Shown one piece after another: positions 22,213-26,058 of a stretch of DNA of 26,058 nucleotides. A model generated the notes under the pieces. That model did not search any database, was not told where the DNA came from, and saw only the letters and a program-made list of their open reading frames with translations. The translations under genes were made by a program, and so were the position numbers. Position 1 is the first letter of the stretch. Each line of letters opens with the position of its first letter. This DNA is from 13-2-20CM-68-14 sp046733295 (GTDB taxonomy: Bacteria > Actinomycetota > Thermoleophilia > Gaiellales > Gaiellaceae), in assembly GCA_046733295.1 (NCBI GenBank), contig JBKPOY010000050.1, positions 1-26,058 of the forward strand, given 5' to 3'.

Positions 22213-22797
22213 ATGACCGAAAACAACAGCTTTCCTCGCCTCGTTTCCCTGGCCGCGCACGATCTCCGGACGCCGCTGGCGACCGTCAGCGGGTTTGCGA
22301 AGACGCTGACGCGCGGCGGTGAGCTCGAGGATCCCGCCGCCCGCTACGTGGCCATGATCGAGGCAGCCTCCGACCAGATGGCGGAGTTGCTCGAGGAGCT
22401 CGGGCTCGCCGCGCGCATCGCCGACGGCCGGTACGCGCCGAGCCTTCGCGAGGTCGACTCGCTCGATCTCGCGAAGGCCGCGGCCACGCGCCTCGGCGAG
22501 GATCGGGTACGCGCCGGGGGGAATGGCGGCATCGTCCGGGTCGACCCCGGCCCGACCGAGCGCGGGGTTGCCGCCCTCGCCCAGTGCGCACTCCGGCACG
22601 GCGGGGTCGAGCTCGTCGACGTCACAGCCGAAGGCGCCGCGCTGTCGGTCTCACCGATCACTCCCGCGTCGGCTCCGGTCGTGCTCGGCGAAGACATCAG
22701 GGATCTCGGCGCCGCGGTGGCAGGCAGGCTCATCGTCGCGCTCGGGGGGACGATCGAGGTCGAAGGCGACACCCTGCGGATCGGCCTGCCCGCCTAG
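22213..22797 (+). CDS. Histidine-kinase-like protein with degenerate ATPase half
   Basis: Residues 8-28 are a HisKA phosphorylation helix: RLVSLAAHDLRTPLATVSGF, with His16 as acceptor. A second helix (IEAASDQMAELLEELGLAAR) completes a dimerisation-phosphoacceptor domain. The remaining 100 residues end in AGRLIVALGGTIEVEGDTLRIGLPA, which matches the last part of a HATPase domain. The segment RGVAALAQCALRHGG may correspond to the N box, but its Asn is missing, and no DxGxG (G1) or GxGLG (G2) motif is visible. There is no sensor or membrane part and no response regulator next to it. It may be a phosphotransfer scaffold, or a kinase that needs a partner. Confidence 0.7.
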   Translation: MTENNSFPRLVSLAAHDLRTPLATVSGFAKTLTRGGELEDPAARYVAMIEAASDQMAELLEELGLAARIADGRYAPSLREVDSLDLAKAAATRLGEDRVRAGGNGGIVRVDPGPTERGVAALAQCALRHGGVELVDVTAEGAALSVSPITPASAPVVLGEDIRDLGAAVAGRLIVALGGTIEVEGDTLRIGLPA

Positions 22798-22799
22798 CC

Positions 22800-23882
22800 G
22801 TGGACGACCTCCTGAACGTCGCCGACTTCGAGCGGGAGGCCGAACGGCGCCTCGATCCCGGCGCCTTCGGCTACTTCGTGGGAGGAGCCGGGGACGAGGT
22901 GACGCTGCGCGCGAACGTGGAGGCGTTCGGCCGGCGCACGCTGCGGCCGCGGATGCTCGTCGATGTGAGCGAGGTCACGACCGAGACGAGCGTCCTCGGC
23001 AAGCCCGTCTCGATGCCGCTCCTCGTGGCGCCGACCGCGTTCCAGCGCCTCGCGCACGCCGATGGCGAAGCCGCGACCGCGCGGGCGGCCCGGCGGGCCG
23101 GCACGGTCATGTGTCTCTCCACGCTCTCGAGCGTGACGCCCGCCGAGCTCGCCGTTGCGGCGCCTGGTGGTCGCCTCTGGTTCCAGCTCTACTGGTCGAG
23201 CGACCGGGGCTTCACGAGCGACCTGCTCGCGTCGGTCGCCGAGGCCGGCTTCGAGGCAATCGTCCTGACGATCGACTTCGCGGCGGCGGGCCGGCGCGAG
23301 CGTGACCTCCGTAACCGCTTCGCCCTGCCGGCCGATCTGCCGTCACCCAACGTGCCGCACGCGCTCGCACGCGAGGACTTCCACAAGTCGCTCGGCCAGA
23401 TCGTCGACACGTCGCTCACCTGGCGCGATCTCGAATGGCTGCACGAGACGTGCCGGTTGCCCGTCCTCCTCAAAGGGGTGCTCACCGCCGAGGACGCCCT
23501 GCTCGCCGTCGAGCACGGCGCAGCCGGGATCGTCGTCTCCAACCACGGTGGCCGGCAGCTCGACGGCGTCGCTGCCTCGCTCGACGCGCTCGCGGAAGTC
23601 GTGGAGGCTGCGGGCGAGAACGCGGAGATCCTGCTCGACGGCGGCATCCGCCGCGGCGGCGACGTCGCCAAAGCGCTCGGCCTCGGCGCAAAGGCGGTCA
23701 TGGCCGGCCGCGCGATCGTGTGGGGCCTCGCAGTCGGCGGGGAGGAGGGGGTCGCGAGGGTCCTCGAGCTGCTTCGAGCCGAGATCGCGCTCGCGTTGAC
23801 GCACCTCGGCTGCTCCTCGCCCGTCGAGGTGACGCCGGCGCACGTGGGTCAGGCGCGCAGCAGCTCTGCCAGCTCGCCCTGA
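22800..23882 (+). CDS. FMN-dependent 2-hydroxyacid oxidase/dehydrogenase
   Basis: An FMN-dependent TIM-barrel enzyme of the glycolate oxidase / lactate oxidase / lactate dehydrogenase (LldD) family, oxidising a 2-hydroxyacid to the 2-oxoacid. Visible features: GYFVGGAGDEVTLRANVEAF with the active-site Tyr, LLVAPTAFQRLAHADGE, LWFQLYW, GRRERDLRNRF with substrate Arg, LPVLLKGVLTAEDA with the flavin Lys, and IVVSNHGGRQLDG with the catalytic His, then LLDGGIRRGGDVAKALGLGA. All key residues are present. GTG 22800 lies two bases after the kinase-like stop and gives 360 residues. The substrate cannot be set from the sequence. The last 34 bases overlap the convergent ankyrin gene. Confidence 0.92.
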   Translation: MDDLLNVADFEREAERRLDPGAFGYFVGGAGDEVTLRANVEAFGRRTLRPRMLVDVSEVTTETSVLGKPVSMPLLVAPTAFQRLAHADGEAATARAARRAGTVMCLSTLSSVTPAELAVAAPGGRLWFQLYWSSDRGFTSDLLASVAEAGFEAIVLTIDFAAAGRRERDLRNRFALPADLPSPNVPHALAREDFHKSLGQIVDTSLTWRDLEWLHETCRLPVLLKGVLTAEDALLAVEHGAAGIVVSNHGGRQLDGVAASLDALAEVVEAAGENAEILLDGGIRRGGDVAKALGLGAKAVMAGRAIVWGLAVGGEEGVARVLELLRAEIALALTHLGCSSPVEVTPAHVGQARSSSASSP

Positions 23883-24505
23883 TCTTGCTCCTGGGCGATC
23901 GCGGCGGCGGTCTTGCCGTCGTCGGTCGCCGCGCTCGCTTCCGCGCCGCGGGCCAGCAAAAGCCTTGCGACGTCGGCGTCGCCGTGCTGCGCGGCCGCGT
24001 GAAGGGGCGTGAACCCGCCCTCCTGGGCCGCGTTCGGATCCGCGCCGCGATCGAGCAAGAGCTCGGTCAGCGCCAGGCGCGCCGCCGGTTCCGATGCGGC
24101 CGTCGCACTGTGGATCGGCGCCGCCTTGATGAACGCGTGCCGCGCCGGCGTGTTCACGTCGGCACCATGCTCGACGAGAAGGCGGGCGGCACCGACGTGG
24201 CCGAAGAAAACCGCCAGCCCGAGCGGCTGGAAGCCGTCGGGCGACCACGCGTTCGCGAGGGCCGGCTCCTCGGCGAGCAGCTCCGCGAGACGATCGCTGC
24301 GGCCGTAGGCCGCCGCCTCGAAGACGTCGAGTTCCGGCGCGGGGCGGATCAGCTCCTCGCCGATGGCGCCGCGGCCGTGGTACTGCGCTGCGAGCAGTGC
24401 CGAGACGCCTTCGGCGTTCCGCTGCTTGCCCACCGTGGGATCCGCTGCGACGAGCTCGCGGACCCGCTCGAGATCGTCAACTTCGATCGCCTGAAAGACG
24501 TCCAT
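23849..24505 (-). CDS. Ankyrin-repeat protein
   Basis: The 218 residues are built of about five ankyrin repeats with the usual phrases: DLERVRELVAADP, LDVFEAAAYGRSDRLAELLAE, GFQPLGLAVFFGHVGAARLLVEHGADVN, ALTELLLDRGADPN, and GFTPLHAAAQHGDADVARLLLARGAEA. No signal peptide or membrane segment is visible, so it is cytosolic and likely a protein-binding module. Its binding partner is unknown. The ATG at 24505 lies eight bases from a MarR-type operator shared with the divergent regulator, so it is a probable target of that regulator. The 3' end overlaps the end of the hydroxyacid oxidase gene by 34 bases on the other strand. Confidence 0.88.
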   Translation of the reverse strand: MDVFQAIEVDDLERVRELVAADPTVGKQRNAEGVSALLAAQYHGRGAIGEELIRPAPELDVFEAAAYGRSDRLAELLAEEPALANAWSPDGFQPLGLAVFFGHVGAARLLVEHGADVNTPARHAFIKAAPIHSATAASEPAARLALTELLLDRGADPNAAQEGGFTPLHAAAQHGDADVARLLLARGAEASAATDDGKTAAAIAQEQDQGELAELLRA

Positions 24506-24513
24506 CCGCTTCG

Positions 24514-24530
24514 TTAGTTAGGCTAACTAA
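24514..24530. promoter_or_regulatory. MarR-family operator palindrome
   Basis: TTAGTTAGGCTAACTAA is a perfect 8-bp inverted repeat with one central base, between the ankyrin gene and marR. It covers the TAGGCT box (24519-24524) nine bases before the marR ATG and the TAACTA nine bases before the ankyrin ATG on the other strand. Binding would shut both promoters. The AT-rich sequence is unlike the GC-rich surroundings. Confidence 0.85.
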
Positions 24531-24533
24531 GCA

Positions 24534-24974
24534 ATGCGCTCAGTGTCAAGCGCCGATTTCGAGGCGGCAGACCGCTTCCATTCGGCGGCGATTCATGCGC
24601 TGCGAAACGTCCGGCGCGAGGACTCCACGACGGGCCTCAGCGCGGCCCGGCTGTCGGCACTGTCCGTGCTGGTCTTCGGCGGGCCGCGCACGCTCGGCGA
24701 GCTGGCCGCGGCCGAGCAGGTGCGCCCGCCGACGATGACGACGATCGTGCGAGCGCTGGAGGAAGGCGGCTATGTCCGCCGCGAGGCCGATGCCGACGAC
24801 GGCCGCGTCACGCGCGTGTCGGCGACCAGAAAGGGCGAGCGCGTCCTCTACCAAGCCCGTCGCCGGCGCGTGGAACGGCTGGGCACGCTCCTCGCGGGGC
24901 TGCCGCCGGAGGATGTGGCGCGCGTCCGCGAGGCTGCCGACCTCGTCGAACGGGCGCTAACGGAGCAGCCGTGA
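24534..24974 (+). CDS. MarR family transcriptional regulator
   Basis: A 146-residue winged-helix repressor of the MarR family: LSAARLSALSVLVFGGPRTLGELAAAEQVRPPTMTTIVRALEEGGYVRREADADDGRVTRV in segments, with the recognition helix near residues 63-75 and the wing at DADDGRVTRVSAT. MarR proteins bind palindromes as dimers and usually let go on binding a small aromatic ligand or on oxidation; there is only a Ser/Ala-rich core and no Cys here, so a ligand is more likely. The ATG is three bases from the operator. It likely represses itself and the ankyrin gene. The last 18 bases overlap the convergent glycosylase gene. Confidence 0.9.
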   Translation: MRSVSSADFEAADRFHSAAIHALRNVRREDSTTGLSAARLSALSVLVFGGPRTLGELAAAEQVRPPTMTTIVRALEEGGYVRREADADDGRVTRVSATRKGERVLYQARRRRVERLGTLLAGLPPEDVARVREAADLVERALTEQP

Positions 24975-25784
24975 CAGGCGCCGGTCCTTGAGGACGCGGC
25001 CGCCAGTCTGGCACCGCGGGCAGTAGTAGACCGTGTGCTCCTCGTAGTCGACGCGCGCGATCGGCCCGCCACAGACGTAGCAGGGCTCGCCGAGACGATT
25101 GTGGATCCGGTAGACGCGCTTGTCGCCGGCGCCCTGCTCCCGAAGCTCGAGCCCCCGCGTCAGCTCGGCGTCGATCGCCGCCGCGAGGCGCTCCACCTCC
25201 CCGGAGTCCAGCTCCTGGGAGAGGGCGTAGGGAGAGAGTTGGGCGTGGTGGAGGATCTCGTTCGTCCACGCCCGGCCGATGCCGGCGATCGCGCGCTGGT
25301 CGCGCAGCAGGGAGTGGAGGCGCCGTGACTCGCCCGCGCAGATCTCTCCGAGCGCCGCGGCACCGAGGCCCAGCGCCTCGGGACCGAGATGGGCCAGCTC
25401 GGCCTCGGCGGCCTCCGGCGACAGCAGCCAGACGCCGGCGCGCTTCTTCGGGCCGGCCTCGGTGAGGACGAGCTCCCCGCCGCCCTGGAAGCGGAGCCGG
25501 AAAGCGGGTGTCTTCGGGCCGGACTCGCCCGTGCCCAGGTACCGGAGCCGCCCGGCCGCCATCAGGTGGACGAGGAGCACCAGCTCGCCGTCTTCGGTCG
25601 GAAAGAGGAGTCGCTTCGCGCGCCGCTCGGCGCGGGCGAGCCGCCGCCCCTCGAGCGCCGCGAGCGGTGGATCGAACGTCTTCAGCGTCGCGATGTGCGC
25701 GGGGCCGGCCTTCTCCACCGGAAACGCCCGTACAGGCTCGTCGAGCGAGCGTCTGAGGGCCTCCACCTCCGGTAGCTCGGGCAT
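24957..25784 (-). CDS. Fpg/Nei family DNA glycosylase-lyase
   Basis: A 275-residue bifunctional base-excision-repair enzyme. The N-terminus is MPELPEVEALRRSL, with Pro2 as nucleophile and Glu3 and Glu6 conserved. Lys57 sits in RRAKRLLF, and LMAAGRL matches the LGMSGRL loop. The helix-two-turn-helix reads IAGIGRAWTNEILHHAQLSPY, where Fpg usually has GIGNIYADE. The C-terminal zinc finger is CYVCGGPIARVDYEEH with CPRCQTGGRVL. These details fit an actinobacterial Fpg/Nei branch better than classical MutM, so the lesion preference (8-oxoguanine or oxidised pyrimidine) is open. ATG 25784 has GCAGGAG five bases away. It is divergent from the asparaginase gene by 16 bases. Confidence 0.9.
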   Translation of the reverse strand: MPELPEVEALRRSLDEPVRAFPVEKAGPAHIATLKTFDPPLAALEGRRLARAERRAKRLLFPTEDGELVLLVHLMAAGRLRYLGTGESGPKTPAFRLRFQGGGELVLTEAGPKKRAGVWLLSPEAAEAELAHLGPEALGLGAAALGEICAGESRRLHSLLRDQRAIAGIGRAWTNEILHHAQLSPYALSQELDSGEVERLAAAIDAELTRGLELREQGAGDKRVYRIHNRLGEPCYVCGGPIARVDYEEHTVYYCPRCQTGGRVLKDRRLSRLLR

Positions 25785-25785
25785 C

Positions 25786-25791
25786 TAGGCT
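25786..25791 (+). promoter_or_regulatory. Putative -10 box for the asparaginase gene
   Basis: TAGGCT lies nine bases before ATG 25801, exactly as at marR. It sits in the 16-bp gap that also carries the ribosome site of the divergent glycosylase gene on the other strand. Confidence 0.4.
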
Positions 25792-25800
25792 CCTGCGGCC

Positions 25801-26058
25801 ATGGACCCGATCAGCGTAGCCGTGCGGCGCGGCTCCTTCGTCGAGTCCGTCCACCTCGTTCACGCGGTCGCCGTGCAGGACGGGGCGGTCGTCGCCGAGG
25901 CGGGCGATCCCGGCCTGCTGACGTCGCTGCGGTCGGCCGCCAAGCCGTTCCAGGCGCTCTCGCTCGTGCGCGCGCGCGAGGACCTCGACGAGACCGACAT
26001 CGCGATCGCCTCGGCTTCGCATCGCGCCCAGCCCGAGCAGATCGAGGCGGTGCGGAGG
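25801..26058 (+). CDS. L-asparaginase II family protein (3' end outside window)
   Basis: The first 86 residues match asparaginase II (PF06089 type): VRRGSFVESVHLVHAVAVQDG, VVAEAGDPG, LRSAAKPFQALSLV, and ASASHRAQPEQIEAVRR. The SAAKPFQA and ASHRAQPE segments are family signatures. The enzyme would hydrolyse asparagine to aspartate and ammonia. It runs off the window, so the catalytic half beyond this cannot be checked. There is no ribosome site before ATG 25801; a TAGGCT box nine bases upstream suggests a near-leaderless message. Confidence 0.88.
   Translation, partial: MDPISVAVRRGSFVESVHLVHAVAVQDGAVVAEAGDPGLLTSLRSAAKPFQALSLVRAREDLDETDIAIASASHRAQPEQIEAVRR

Noticed and set aside
21242..22216. 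324-codon plus-strand frame opposite folE2
   Set aside because: It mirrors folE2 codon for codon, and folE2 has unmistakable family motifs.
24808..26022. 404-codon minus-strand frame across the glycosylase
   Set aside because: Out-of-frame shadow of the glycosylase and antisense of the asparaginase start; low-complexity Arg/Ala/Gly protein.
1..26058. tRNA, rRNA, insertion sequences, phage genes, CRISPR arrays
   Set aside because: I looked for cloverleaf ends, transposase motifs, long terminal repeats and spaced direct repeats and saw none; all genes look like resident chromosomal genes of uniform composition.

Overview
The window is a gene-dense stretch of a very GC-rich chromosome. It looks like a deep-branching actinobacterium, and class Thermoleophilia (Gaiellales/Solirubrobacterales type) is my best guess. 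The reasons are the G/C-ending codon use, the RskA-like anti-sigma factor, flavin-dependent ThyX, FolE2, a fused CopC-CopD protein, and many starts that have a TAnnnT box a few bases upstream instead of a ribosome binding site. The taxonomy is inference; there is no rRNA here. I see no mobile element, tRNA, rRNA or CRISPR array.

Layout. (1) 3-1516: the 3' part of a protein with an M15-peptidase-like tail, a perfect palindrome, and a DUF192 protein. (2) 1593-9169: a tightly overlapping hopanoid operon, hpnC-hpnD-hpnE-shc-hpnH-hpnG-ispH, ending in a divergent YjbQ/UPF0047-like gene. It runs from farnesyl diphosphate through squalene to hopene and ribosylhopane, with ispH feeding isoprenoid precursors. 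(3) 9211-12099: three small membrane proteins of unknown function, then a CopC-CopD copper protein. (4) 12106-12508, minus strand: a small secreted protein ending in VSWGD repeats and, below it, a 27-codon ORF. This is the least explained part of the window. (5) 12662-16421: a kynureninase-like enzyme, an M29 aminopeptidase, a DUF72 protein, and thyX, whose ATG shares its bases with the DUF72 ATG on the other strand. (6) 16431-18309, minus strand: an SDR-like protein lacking its catalytic Ser and Tyr, an ECF sigma factor and an RskA-like anti-sigma factor, coupled by GTGA overlaps. (7) 18391-21043: a secreted basic protein with a strong terminator, two divergent Fe/Mn superoxide dismutase homologues, and plsY. 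(8) 21212-26058: folE2, a histidine-kinase-like protein without a recognisable ATP site, an FMN-dependent 2-hydroxyacid oxidase, an ankyrin protein divergent from a MarR regulator over a perfect operator palindrome, an Fpg/Nei glycosylase, and the start of an L-asparaginase II.

Three things stand out. First, the hopanoid operon carries a YjbQ-like partner that has lost its conserved histidines. Second, the secreted VSWGD-repeat protein and its companion micro-ORF look new. Third, about ten genes appear to be leaderless, several on divergent promoters packed into 16-30 bp. All functions are read from motifs by eye; no database search was possible.
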